In this document: positions 46,685-58,955 of the stretch, in pieces
Layout of the letters: every line of letters begins with the position of its first letter
How positions within the stretch are numbered: position 1 is the first letter of the stretch
Notes under the pieces: model-generated
What the model saw: only the letters and a program-made list of their open reading frames with translations
What the model was told of the DNA's origin: nothing
Databases searched by the model: none
Made by a program: the position numbers and the translations under genes
NCBI GenBank assembly: GCA_014825775.1
Contig: MVAQ01000083.1
Span: forward strand, 1 to 64,000
DNA from: Krasilnikovozyma curviuscula
Lineage: Eukaryota > Basidiomycota > Tremellomycetes > Cystofilobasidiales > Mrakiaceae
Length of the DNA: 64,000 nt
Direction of reading: 5' to 3'

Positions 46685-47318
46685 CTCGAAAAGCAGCAGA
46701 ACCCAAGTACATTTACTAGATGGTCGTTGAGAAGGAAAATGGTGAGGGACATCCCTGCGCAGGCCAAAGCGTTGGGGTCCAATGAGCGGGGAGCCGAATG
46801 GGGGGCATGGCTAGGGGCCTGGGAAGATGCTTCAATCCAAGCGATACTGCTTCCCAGTAATTATAGATAGGATGGATTAGACTATGAGTAACTGCTGAAG
46901 CGAGGAGAAGATCACTGTCGGCTCACAGAGCAGCTGCTGTAACACAAAATGAAACGCTTGATGCGGACGATAGACCGAAAAGGCGTGGCAATGCACCAAA
47001 AGAACGGACCGAGGCTTTGAGCCTAGATAATAACACGATTGACTTGAGTAATTGGGGGTCCAACGAAGCTGTTTCAAGTTGCAGCCTGGATCGCCACCTC
47101 AACGCGACTATTTGCTCTGCGAGCAGCGCGGTTTCATCTGTAATGAAGGTACGTAGACCGCATCGTATAAACGGGTGTAAGATAAAAACAGCCGAACAAA
47201 AAACACTATGTCCTTGGACTTTATTGCAAAGCTCAAAGCTGGAACAAAACCCCTATATACGCTGACATTTGGAAGTTTAAATAAAATAAAATCGTCACAG
47301 AGCGGCCATCATATCATA
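46685..47318. other. Intergenic region
   Basis: Promoter side of the FAS1 gene and 3' flank of the cysteine-module gene. No palindrome and no supported exon. Confidence 0.5.
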
Positions 47319-48690
47319 CTAAAGCTCATTAGTTCTGTAAAAGTTCCCTTGTGGTGGAGGCATTGTGTTTGGACCGTTCATCCCAGGACCAAAGTTCCCG
47401 TTGGTATCTTTTATGAACGAGGAGCACCAAACGCATGTCAATAGCGGAACTTTTCCACGAATGACACTGCATCTTGCTACCACTTACTATACAAGATAGG
47501 TTCTGGATTATAACCAGGCGTTACTTGCTCTTTGACGTAGTAGCTGTCATTTTTGACAGGTGCTGGGGCGAAAGTATTGTTCTGGTATTCGGCGGCGGCA
47601 CGAGCTTGTCTGCGTCTTCTGAGATACCAGAAGGCACCACCAGCGAGGAGTGCGATGATCACCAGACCAGCAATCTTCGTGATAAATATTCCGTCAGTAC
47701 CCTCCTACCTTTGAAGATGTGCAAGAGGGACACATGACTTACAGCAGCACCAGCGATGACGCCCTTGGAGATGACTCGTCCGCTTCCAAAGGCAAGTTTC
47801 TTGCTGGCCGCACTGAAGAGAGAAGAACACAATGTTTTTTTTTTTTTTTTTTTTTTTTCAAATACAAGTTCTCACTTTGTACAACATTGGAAACTCACCA
47901 GTCGTCATTGTAGTCTAAGCTCATAACGTATGATCGCACATCGCAAATATAAAGAAAAAAAAGAAAAACAGTCAGCAAGAATTGCAGCAAATACTGGTTC
48001 ATTTGGGTCTCACACGAAGGAAGAACTTACAAGTTTTATACTGGGACTGGGAAATACTGTCTACTGTGACCCCATCACCTTCAGTGAGGGTGAACGTCGC
48101 AGATGAGCAAGCAAGGCACTGGCAAGCCACAAGAGAAAATGGAGAAGGATCAAGTTTCAGTAACCAATTCGAGAAACATTTGTTATAAGTAAAGCCTTTC
48201 TTCACCTTTTGAGCTTGTGAGTAAGTAGTAGAAGCACAGTTGCCTGTGAATTGGAAAGTGTCAGCCCGATCACATCAACTGAATAGACTGCTGCCGTTCT
48301 GTTCAACGAGTTGGCAATTTACATTCCCAGAAGTTGAGAGGGTTACTGAGATCTAAAGCACAGTATGCATTGGCCGCTTTGACAGCGGTGAGGGAGTCAC
48401 ATTGAGTGCACTATGTATCAACCACCCAACGAGCGTCCAAGATGTCCAGGTTAACAATCACAATAGCTTGATGACAATAGTAAAAGGTAGCACGACTCAC
48501 AACTCCGACAGTCCAGTGCACTCCAATATTGTAGTAGTACCAGTTGTCTTCATGGCGCAAAATAATAACAGGTTTAGAAGGTTGTTTGATCAATAGAGAC
48601 AAAGAGCAAACGGACATGTGGTCGTTACAGCTTTTACCAACGTTGCAACAAGTACGACAGCAAGTCCTACCGTGGTTGTGGTTGAAAACA
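47319..48690 (-). CDS. Single-module cysteine-rich type I membrane protein (inverted counterpart of 38.5 kb)
   Basis: Signal MFSTTTTVGLAVVLVATLVK, then NWYYYNIGVHWTVGV (phase 0), CTQCDSLTAVKAANAYC (phase 1), CNCASTTYSQAQK (phase 0), CLACSSATFTLTEGDGVTVD (phase 1), mini-exon YYNDD (phase 2), and CAASKKLAFGSGR. TM VIAGAAIAGLVIIALLAGGA precedes FWYLRRRRQ. The cytosolic tail is short (FAPAPVKNDSYYVKEQ, PGMNGPNTMPPPQGNFY, ending RTNEL; TAG 47319-47321). CxxCDSL and CNCxxTYxQ are shared nearly word for word with the gene at 38537. The donor of exon 1 is uncertain. It is a probable surface receptor. The near-match palindrome at 49091 lies 401 bases upstream. Confidence 0.7.
47835..47858. repeat. Poly-T tract (24 T)
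   Basis: A run of 24 T inside an intron of the cysteine-module gene, read as poly-A on the coding strand. Confidence 0.9.
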
Positions 48691-49275
48691 TTGCTTAATG
48701 AGATGATGGAGAGATTATGTCCTTGAATCGCAGGGGGAGATTGGTGGAGTAGTTTGGGAGGGAAAATACAGATCGTCCCCTACTTTATACATCTATTTAT
48801 ACGCTTCGCATTGACACTTAGTCTTGTCGATCGACCATTGAATGCAGCATGAGCATCGCTTTCGATTTTTGAATGGGCGAATGGTCGCTTTATCTCTTCA
48901 GATATCTAGCACACAGATCGCCACCGCATCTGATCAAAACAACATTGAACAGCCGCTTTGACAGAAATAGCCTGTTACGCCAGTGGTAATAATGAATAGG
49001 ACTTCTAAAGAAAGCGTGGAGTCTGGATCCTGTGTTAAGTTCTGATCAGTTTTAAAGCCTGGGCGGGGTGTCCCTGGCAGTCTGTGATCGACTTGTGAAA
49101 GTGCCCCTCATCGCCACCTCCTCCCTGAATAGACCCAACAAATTTGTCAACAAGTCGACGATCCTGGATAACAGGAGGAATACCTTAAAAAGGCCAGTGT
49201 AGAGGGCTTCTTTTAAGTTTATTTCGCTTCTCCAGTTCGGTGCAGTAACGCAACAACAAAACGACACACAAAATC
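48691..49275. promoter_or_regulatory. Divergent promoter region (second copy)
   Basis: 585 bases between the cysteine-module gene (minus) and the second 4-TM gene (plus). They carry only a one-mismatch palindrome (49091), in contrast to three exact copies in the related region at 38.0-38.5 kb. Confidence 0.55.
49091..49102. promoter_or_regulatory. ACTTTYRAAAGT-like site, one mismatch
   Basis: ACTTGTGAAAGT, 174 bases upstream of the start at 49276 (plus). Confidence 0.5.
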
Positions 49276-50220
49276 ATGTCTGTGGGCCTGTTCTCGCCAG
49301 GTTGCAGCGCTCGAGGAGCAATGTATATACTACTTCTCTTGTCATCAATGGGAGTTGCACTAGGGCCAGTATTGGTATACATTGCATTTGTAGGTGTATT
49401 TTCTCTATTTTTCCGTGAATTGCAGAGGTACTTATTAACTTTCCCTTTAACTGGTAAACAGGAAACAGACTACGCATACGACACTTCTGGGCCGTCCCCC
49501 GCTGTCATAGGATCACTATTGGTTGGAATCATCACTTGGTTATTTGCAGTTATTGTGTGAGTATAGTAACGCCAAAACCGATACCTTGCAAGATTGCCGG
49601 CATGCGCCATAGGGAGCTGATTGCGGCCGCTATTTCACCTGTTAGGCTGTCCGGAGGATGCTGCTGCCCGTTGTCGTTTCCAAATATGATGACCGAGACA
49701 ATTATGCTTTCGATTCTGGAAATCGCATGTTTAGGTGAGAGTTTTTGCGTGACAGCCCTCTGTGGGTTCCATTAGCCGTTGATCTGAGATATTTGTTTGA
49801 TTCCTCTGGTAGGCCTGGGTATCTACTGGGCATCCGCAGGTATCTTTCAGTTGATGGTAGCGCCTGTATTTGCTGCAATCTGGATGTCCGTTATCCTAGG
49901 GCTGATCGTCAAAGCAGGCCGCAAGCCAATCAAAGGGGCGAGTACTTTCCACCTTCGTATAACTTAAAAATGTGACACTGACATCTACTATCTAGGCTTG
50001 GGGGAAAAGTACTCTTAGTGTCATGTCAGAGGTCCCTGTAGCTTCCAACTTCTACCCACTCAGCTATCCGCAACCAGGAGGCTACCAAAACAATGCGGTG
50101 TCGCAGCAACATCCTCAATTCACACCCCTTCTACCACAACATCATCAGCAACAACAATGGCAACATCAGAACCCGTCACCATTTTATATGCCTGGTCAAC
50201 AGGCGTATCGTGTTAATTGA
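49276..50220 (+). CDS. Four-TM protein with YPQP tail (copy 2)
   Basis: MSVGLFSPGCSARGAMYILL, then a second exon ETDYAYDTSGPSPAVIG with TM SLLVGIITWLFAVI, SGGCCCPLSFPNMMTETIML, and GIYWASAGIFQLMVAPVFAA with IWMSVILGLIV. KAGRKPIKG and AWGKSTLSVMSE follow, and the Gln-rich tail SNFYPLSYPQPGGYQ ends YRVN. Five exons. The intron before AWGK (49938-49995) appears to begin with GC rather than GT (GCGAGT), while the paralog at 37039-38010 uses GTGAGT at the same position. The gene is homologous along its whole length to that paralog. Function unknown; a membrane-organising tetraspan role is possible. Confidence 0.65.
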
Positions 50221-50531
50221 GGAAGTCCAAGTCAGGTACTAATTTTTCATCTGATTCAGCTTTCATATCAGTGTTCCTTCTAGATCATATATTACTCTTC
50301 TATGATTATTAAATATGAGTTTTGGGCAGCGATGCTAAACCAGATATGATCAAGTGCAAGCGTTGCTCACTGACAGAATCAGCCGCTCCCGCCACAACCC
50401 CTCGACGCGTGTAAAAAAATCGCGTACTGCGACGACCTCTCGTCCCTCTCGCAAACCAAAGCCCCGCCTTTCACACCAGCTCACACCCCGTCAGCGCATT
50501 TGTACTAAAGTCCTTCTCGAGGGCCATCAAT
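50221..50531. other. Short intergenic region, POL2 promoter side
   Basis: 311 bases between the accessory cluster and the polymerase gene. No palindrome was found. Confidence 0.55.
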
Positions 50532-53500
50532 ATGGGGAGAAGTGGGTCGAACCCAGTATTTGGTCTGACCTCAGGAGCTCGTCGAGGGAACTTCAGAGGT
50601 CGAGGTTCGTACAAAGGAGGATCCAACACACATTACACCAAGTCTCGTCCTGCCGGTGGGAACAAAGAAGGCAGCTCCTCTTCACGGAATGGTGGTGGTG
50701 CTACAGCATACGATGATGGTACTCAGGAGCAAGAACGGCTCGAAGAAGTCAAGATTTGGAATGAAATCGACGAGAAGCTGGGATTCAGTCGGTGGGAAGG
50801 AAGCGAAGGCGACGAGAGGGTAGGATGGCTTGTGAATATGCACCAGGTAAATAGCTGATAATCCTTTGCTTGGTTGTTGGGCATTTGGCAATCTATCGAG
50901 GGGAGGGTCGTCTTGCAGGCGGTTGCTTTGATATCCGCAGCCCTGGTTAATGACTCACTGGCCATAGAGACTTTCTCATATGGTTTTCTGGTCTAGTGTT
51001 ACTTTATATACAACGTACTGATTTATCTTCTGTTTTTCGAACTAGACCACGATCGACTCTACCACCACGCCCGGTCAAGCTCTGTCAGCGATAGAACTGT
51101 ATTTCGTCCAAGATGATGGCTCTCAGTTCAAATGCCACATACCCTTCGAACCATACTTCCTGATAGGCTGTCGTGTACGTGTTCTCTTCTTGTCTTTATG
51201 TCATTTTCCCCATGCTACACCTCCAAGTCGCCACTTCAGACCTGACACCCATCGCGTGTGAACCTTTCAGTTAGGAACAGAAACTATTGTCGAAGAATAT
51301 CTCCTACGTCTCTATCCAACTCTCACCAGTGTCGTCCGGATTCCCAAAACCGACCTTCACACCCCCAACCACCTCCTCACCCCACCAGCAACCTATCTCA
51401 AGCTCTCCTTCAGCTCACAAAATGACCTATACGCGGTGCGAAGAGAAATACTACCCCTCGCGAAGAAAAATGAAAGTCGAAGGACGGCTGTCGACGTTTA
51501 CGCTGAAATGGTCGCGTTGAGCAATCTTGGTCATGGTGATGATGAGGAAGTTGACGGGAATGGCAATTCACTGGGAGCAAAGTCGAAAGAAGATCCTAGT
51601 GAATGTATTCTTGACTGCAGGGAGTTTGATGTGAACTACTACCTCAGAGTCGCCATCGATTTAGGTGAGTGATCATCATCATTTCCAGCATTTGTCTTTT
51701 CGCCTTTTGACCACTTTTGCTTTGTTCGACGCAGATATTCGAGTCGGGCTCTGGTACACCATCATGACTCCAATATCTGGCATGATCAAGGTCGAACGTA
51801 TTGTGGAGAGAGTCAAGAGAGCTGATCCAGTCGTTCTTGCCTTCGATATTGAAACAACAAAAGCGCCGCTGAAGTTTCCGGATTGGGAAGCTGGTGACTG
51901 TGTCATGATGATCTCGTGAGATCCTTTCGTCTAGTATGTTACACCCTTTTGTGGTTGACTGAGACTATTTTATTGGATTGTTCTTCAGCTACATGATCGA
52001 TGGTCAGGGCTATCTCATCACTAATCGACAAATCGTTTCAGAGGACATTGAAGACTTCGAGTATACACCAAAGGAAGATTACATTGGAGAATTTGAAGTT
52101 TTCAACGAAGAAGATGAAGCCTCCTTGATTCGGAGGTTCTTCAGTCACGTCCGATCAGCGCGGCCAACCATCATTTCAACTTACAATGGAGACTCTTTCG
52201 ATTTCCCGTTCTTGGAGGCGAGGGCAAATGTTCATGGAATCTCAATGTACACGGAGATCGGATTCAGGAAGGATTCGGAGGGAGAATATAAGAGTCGAGG
52301 TTGCAGCCATATGGATTGCTTCAGGTGAGCAGAGTGTTCCTTTTCTTTCGTTCCACCTTATGGTTTGACCTCATCTGTATCGAATTCTTTTCTAGATGGG
52401 TGAAAAGAGACTCATATCTTCCGCAAGGATCCCAAGGTCTCAAGGCCGTCACAACCTACAAGCTTGGATACGCCCCGCTTGAACTGGATCCAGAACTCAT
52501 GACACCTTACGCCTCCTCTCATCCTCAAATCCTCGCTCAGTATTCAGTCTCTGATGCCGTTGCAACCTACTATCTGTACATGAAATATGTGAATCCATTC
52601 GTATTTAGTTTGTGCAACATCATTCCCCTGAATCCGGATGAAGTTTTGAGGAAGGGTACTGGCACTCTTTGTGAGACTTTGTTGATGGTGAGCTCAGATT
52701 TCCATCTATGTGTCACTCGTTGGATTCTGACGCTGTCGCAATTTCGTTCAAAGGTCGAGGCGTTCAAAGCTGAAATCATCATGCCGAATCGATACGAAGA
52801 GCCCACAGGAAACATGTACGAAGGTCATCTGCTTATATCAGAGACATATGTAGGTGGTCATGTGGAGGCACTGGAAGCTGGTGTCTTCAGGGCGGATATT
52901 CCAACTCATTTTAAAGTTGAGCCCAGTGCTTGTCAACAGGTAAGTCGTATTTCTCGATGAGGTTTTGTTTTATCTTATTGACTCTTTGAGTTTATTTTCT
53001 AGCTCATTGATGAACTTGATGCTGCGTTGGAATTCAGCATCAAAGAAGAAGCTCATATGAATCTTGAAGATGTGGTCAATTACGCTGAGGTCAAAGGTCA
53101 GATTCAGGCAGCTCTCGAAGAACTCCGAGATAATCCAGCTCGATTGGACAAGCCCCTCATCTACCATCTTGACGTCGCCGCCATGTACCCCAACATCATG
53201 TTGTCCAATCGACTGCAACCTGACTCAATCGTGGACGAAGCAATGTGTGCAACTTGTGATTACAACCGACCGGATAAGACATGTGACAGGCGGATGGATT
53301 GGGCATGGAGAGGCGAATATTTCCCTGCTAAGAGAGACGAATTCAACATGGTCAAGAACGCCTTGGACCAGGAGATGTTCCCACCGAAATGGCCAGATGG
53401 GCCAAAACGAAGATTCGTTGACCTCAATCAGACTGAACAGGCAGCACTACTCCAGAAACGACTGGGCGACTATTCTCGAAAAGTCTACAGGAAGAACCAC

Positions 53501-56500
53501 GACACCAAGGTCGTTACCAAAGAAGCCATCGTTTGTCAGCGTGAAAACCCTTTCTATATTGACACTGTCAGAGCTTTCAGAGATCGACGATATGAATACA
53601 AGGGCCTCCACAAAACCTGGAAGAAGAATCTCGACAACGCCGTTGAACTGGCTGATGTTCAGGAAGCAAAAGGCATGGTTGTCATTTACGATTCGCTTCA
53701 ATTGGCACACAAATGTATCCTCAACTCCTTCTACGGTTATGTGATGAGGAAAGGTGCAAGATGGTATTCGATGGAGATGGCTGGGATCACCTGTCTGACT
53801 GGAGCAACCATCATTCAACTGGCACGTCAACTGGTGGAGCAGATTGGTCGTCCTCTAGAATTGGACACAGATGGTATTTGGTGTATGCTTCCAGGAACAT
53901 TCCCGGAGAACTTCTCTTTCGAGCTCAAAAATGGGAAAAAGCTTGGAATCTCTTATCCTTGCACCATGCTCAACCATCTCGTTCATGCCAAGTTCACCAA
54001 CCACCAATATCACGAGCTCGTCGATAAAGATACGGGCAAGTACGAGATTCGAAGTGAGAACTCGATATTCTTCGAATTGGATGGTCCATACAAGGCTATG
54101 GTGCTACCGTCATCGAAGGAGGAAGATAAGTTGCTCAAGAAACGATACGCGGTCTTCAATTTCGACAACTCGCTTGCAGAACTCAAGGGCTTTGAAGTCA
54201 AACGTCGAGGTGAACTCCAACTCATCAAAATCTTCCAAACATCCATATTTGAGAAGTTTTTGCTTGGAACAACAACTGAGGAATGTTACGCTGCAGTTGC
54301 AACAGTTGCCAATCAATGGCTTGACGTCCTCCAATCCAAAGGTTCAAGTCTGGGCGATAGCGAACTTGTGGAGCTCATTTCCGAAAACAGAAGTATGTCA
54401 AAGACTCTTCAAGAATACGGAGCTCAAAAGTCTACTTCCATCAGCACTGCGCGGAGATTGGCTGAATTCTTGGGTGATGGAATGGTGAAGGACAAAGGTC
54501 TTGCTTGCAAATTCATCATCTCTGCCAAACCCCATGGTGCTCCAGTCACTGATCGAGCAGTGCCAATTGCTATTTTTGATGCTGAAGAAGGAGTCAAGAC
54601 GCACTTTTTGAAGAAGTGGCTGAAGGACAACTCGTGAGCAAAATATTTAGTTGTGTATCGTCGCGCCCCATTGCTCACTTGTTAACTCATCCTCTTCAGC
54701 ATGACTGCTTTCGATCTTCGATCTGTACTTGATTGGGAGTACTACACCGAAAGACTGGGTTCAGTTATTCAGAAGCTCATCACGATCCCTGCAGCTCTTC
54801 AAAAGGTCTCCAACGTGAGTGATATCTACCAATTTTGATCGCGTTTACTTCATTTCTCATTTTGATATTTTCACTGTTAGCCTGTACCTCGAATTCGTCA
54901 TCCAGACTGGCTTCATAAACGAGTCGCTGCTAAGGAAGACAAGTTCCAGCAGCACAAGCTCACTGACATGTTCGCGAAGATGAAAGCGAACGCCCCACCT
55001 CCAGCAGATCTTGAAGACTTCGGGAAGAATGGAGTGGCTGTAATCAAGCCTAAGACAGCCACTGTCAAGAAAGCCGAGGCTGCAGCGAAGAGACGAGCTG
55101 AGGATCTTGCTGCTTCTTTGCCTGACCCCACAGTTGACTACTCAGCATGGATTCGTGTTATGAGAAAGAAGTGGAAGATCAAGAGAGAGGACAAGAAAGC
55201 AGCTGGAGGCATCAAAAGCTCAATGGCTGGAAACTCCATCACTTCAATATTCCAAAGAGCCACCACAGCCATGAATTCCACGGATTGGGACGTTGTGCAG
55301 ATATCACCAGCCAGTCGACCTGGAGAATTCAACCTGTGGCTTCACATCAATAACTCTTTCCAAAAAGTCAGACTTCGTATACCACGACAATTCTACCTCA
55401 ACCTTCGCTCTGTTCCTCCTAAGTCGGTTTTCCAATCAAACTATCTTGCTGAAGCGATCAACCGGACACTCCCTCGAAACCATCCCTCTCCAAACCTGTA
55501 TCAAATCACTGTCTCCGAGGAAGCGTTCGTGGCAGGTGAAACTCACTTTTCCAACCTTATCAACAACCCGAACGTGGATGGTGTTTACGAACTACAGGTT
55601 GGTATCTTTGAACGTTAATAAAACTCGATCAGTAACTGACAAGCTCCCCCTTCTGTAGATTCCCCTTGTGGTACGCGCCCTTCTTCACTTAGGATTGTCC
55701 TGTACTCCGGAAGCATCCACCAAAGGCGGTCTCAACAAAGGGCTCGATCGTGGCTTCGATCTAGCCGAGTTGACGGCAACTGCGCCTCACAAAAACAAAA
55801 AATACCTCAATCAAGGTTTCGACATCCGCTACACTTTCCTCTACCATTCCTATCAAGATGGTCGTCACCTCATTGGTTTGTTGACTCCTGGTTCAAAAGC
55901 CAAGATTCTCTCTATCGACAATGCTAGAACTCGTCAACAGATCACTCATCTCCCCAAATTCTACGCTGACAAGTACTCAAAGACTCCACAAGATATTCTC
56001 TCGAATGGTGTATTCCCTTATGATGAAACAGTGGAGTTCGATGTCACCTACTATGGAACTGAAACAGCAGGGTTCAGGGCTCTTTCAAGAGAGCTGGCTA
56101 ACCTCTCCACCCAAAGAACCAGACCTACAATGGTGGTTATTTTCTCTGAAAGAGAGCAACACTACTACGAATCTCGATCCCCAGCACTCAACAACTTCCC
56201 AGTTGTCATGATGCACAGCAGCAAAGAAACTGGCTCTCCGCTTATGTGGCTCAACAACACTACTCGTCGCATGATTGCAGCCTACCTCCAATGCTCAACG
56301 TGGTTGAAGAATCACATTGAGATGGCCAAGCATCACGGAATCCCCCTCGGCAACATTGAAGCAGACGCACCCTTGTTCCTTGCAGATCTTGATTTCGCAA
56401 GGAGGCTCATAGCAAATGACATGGTGCTCTGGTGGTCTCCTGGGAACCGACCGGATCTGGGTGGAAGAGAAGAAGACGCCAACAGCCCTGGGGCGATCGA

Positions 56501-58391
56501 CGAGCTCAGCAGTCCAGAGTTCTCCAACTCGGGCTGTTATTCCAATGTTACCATGAAAATCAACATTCAAGACTTGGCTATAAACTCAATCCTTCAATCA
56601 TCTATGGTCAACGAGATGGAGGGTAGTGGTAGCGGATCAATGGCATTCGACTCAGCTTCCCACAACTTGGACGACTACTCTTCTGGAACAGCACACGTAT
56701 CCCTCACAATAGGTGATGCAGTTCTTTCCACCCAAACTTTTGCTATCCTGAAGAGCATGGTTAAGGGCTGGTATCTCGACAAAGCCCGCATGAATGGTGG
56801 CGATACTCCCGTCGCCGATATCTTGGTCAACAACTTTTACCGTTGGATCAGCTCGCCCGCGTCCAATTTGTTTGACCAAGGATTCCACCGCTTCCTCCAT
56901 GGACTTATGAAGAAGACTTTCCTTCAGCTACTAGCCGAGTTCAAGAGGTTGGGATCTAAGGTCATTTACGCCGACTTCACGCAGATTGTGCTTCTTACCT
57001 CCAAACCATCAACCGCCAACACTCTTGCTTACGCTCGCTACCTTCTGATGGCTGCCAACTCTCATGAATTGTTCCGTCATTTGAGCTTTGAGATTGTTCA
57101 GTACTGGGAGTTCTTGTTGTGGATGGATGTTCAGAACCATGGAGGTGTTCCGGTTCTTCCCGAAGAAGGTGAGTCTACTTCTGCTCTCCACCTTTTTTTG
57201 ATATTGACTGAAGTTCATTTGTTGTGTTTTTCAGCTGCTAAAGATCTCATCGTTGGTGAGCACCTGGTCGACTTGGAGTGGAACATCCAATCATTCCTCC
57301 CACCCGGCCTCCAACGCGACTTCGAAATCATCATTGGTTCCTTCATCGATCAGATGTACCGTGCCAAACGAAGCGTGACCGACAACTCTCGTACGCCTCT
57401 CCGAGCGATTCAAACCCCCTCCGCGTTAGGCACGGTCCCCTCGGACGCGCAAAAAGAGAAGGAAGTCGCGTTCGGCAGGAAACTCATTGCCAAGAAGTTC
57501 ACGCGAAGGATGCTGGACTCGGTCTTGAAGATCATCGAACGTCAGAAGGAAGCTCATATCGACGAATACATCGCTGAAGAGCTCGCATTTCCTAACCTGC
57601 CCGGTTCGCATCTCCACCCGACCAACCCAGCGCTGGAGTTCGTTAAGACAATCTGTGCGGTGTTTGCCCTGTCCAAAGATCTCTCTGTCGAAGTGCAGAT
57701 TCTCAAGAGGAACTTGCTTGACCTCGTTGGAGTGCGAGAGTTTGCGGACGAAGCAATCTTCAAGAACCCATGCGAGGTCCTCAAGCTGCCGAACGTCATC
57801 TGCACGCAATGTCTGTCCTCAAAGGATCTTGATCTGTGTCGAGAACCCGATCGGTTGCCCTATCTTGCTGAAGTCACCGTGAGCGGAGAGGAGAGGACAG
57901 AGTGGGTGCTTAAGGAGCCGAGGAACAAGACGTGGATGTGCCCGAACGGCCATATGTACGATCGGACGGACATCGAGATGAAACTGGTCGAAATTGTTCA
58001 GAAGCTGGTGCTACTGTATCAGCTACAAGACGTGAGCCCCCTTACACTTGCTTTTATATTCGTTCCCTTGCGTGATGTGAAGAATACTGACATTTTTCTG
58101 AAATTTTATGATTGACCAGTTGACGTGCTCGAAGTGCAAACAGATTAGAGATGACAACCTTTCTTTGAACTGCAGATGTGGGTCTGCATACATCACCACT
58201 GTCAACAAGGGCGAACTGAGGAAGAAGCTCGCGCTCATCAAAAGTGTTGCGGAGTACCACGAGCTCGCGATGTTGGATGACTATGTGTGAGTAGCACGAT
58301 ATACCTCCCTTTGTTATAATAGCCCCTCTAACTTCCTTACTGTCCTTTTTCTTTTGATCATGGAAGCCACGACTGTGTCCAAAAGTGGTAA
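50532..58391 (+). CDS. POL2: DNA polymerase epsilon catalytic subunit
   Basis: Leading-strand replicative polymerase. Fourteen exons in my reading: 50532-50846, 51046-51174, 51271-51664, 51735-51915, 51989-52324, 52396-52687, 52754-52939, 53003-54633, 54700-54814, 54881-55597, 55659-57168, 57235-58031, 58120-58286 and 58367-58391. They sum to 2264 residues, close to the family length. The proofreading exonuclease has [10 protein letters not shown] (Exo I), [12 protein letters not shown] (Exo II) and [14 protein letters not shown] (Exo III). The polymerase has [13 protein letters not shown] (motif A), [12 protein letters not shown] (motif B) and ELDTDGIWC (motif C), all with catalytic Asp present. 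The inactive second polymerase half follows. The C-terminus has two Zn-type Cys sets (CTQC...C, and CSKC...CRC) and ends HDCVQKW. The N-terminal 60 residues are Gly/Arg/Ser-rich. It looks intact. Confidence 0.97.
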
Positions 58392-58955
58392 AGAGAAGAG
58401 CCAGGCAGTGCTTCTGTATTAAAAACACATCTTCAGATATCGTAGATCATATTTATGTTGTACCCATAGCTAAATTTAAACCCTTAGTCTTGCAGTTTAC
58501 GTTGTATTTCATTTCGAGGTTTGGCATCTCAGCCTGCAAAGAAAGACCGAGCTGTTCGCTCTTTGTGCAGGCGTGAGATTAGGTTAGGTTAGATATTCCC
58601 TTCTCGCCTTGGCCCTCCAACCCTCTCTGTACGAAATTAATCTTTACTGATGACGTTGCGTAGTCTCACTCCCGTCCGGGTCCGCTGCTCGTACGTTCGA
58701 GAAAAATCGACTGGCCGAACGCAAGTTTGTCATCCGCATGAAAGTTTCCACTCGGTCGCCATCAACGAGAATTGTATTTCACACCGTCAGATCGGTAAGC
58801 AAACAAGACCGCTGCCCCTGCCCTATAAAAGAGAAGAGAACCCTTCCGGCTGATCCTTTTCTTCCGTGCCTCATCCTATTATAAACTGCATTTCAATCCA
58901 ACCCATTCAATCCCTCTCTCCCACCAAACCCTCCCCAACGCTACCTAGCCTAACG
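58392..58955. other. Intergenic region
   Basis: 3' flank of POL2 and promoter and leader of the thioredoxin-like gene (TATAAA-like CCTATAAAAGAG near 58820). No other feature was seen. Confidence 0.5.

Noticed and set aside
53064..54488. Second and third frame open readings within the polymerase gene
   Set aside because: They overlap the long POL2 exon, which has all family motifs; they are shadows.
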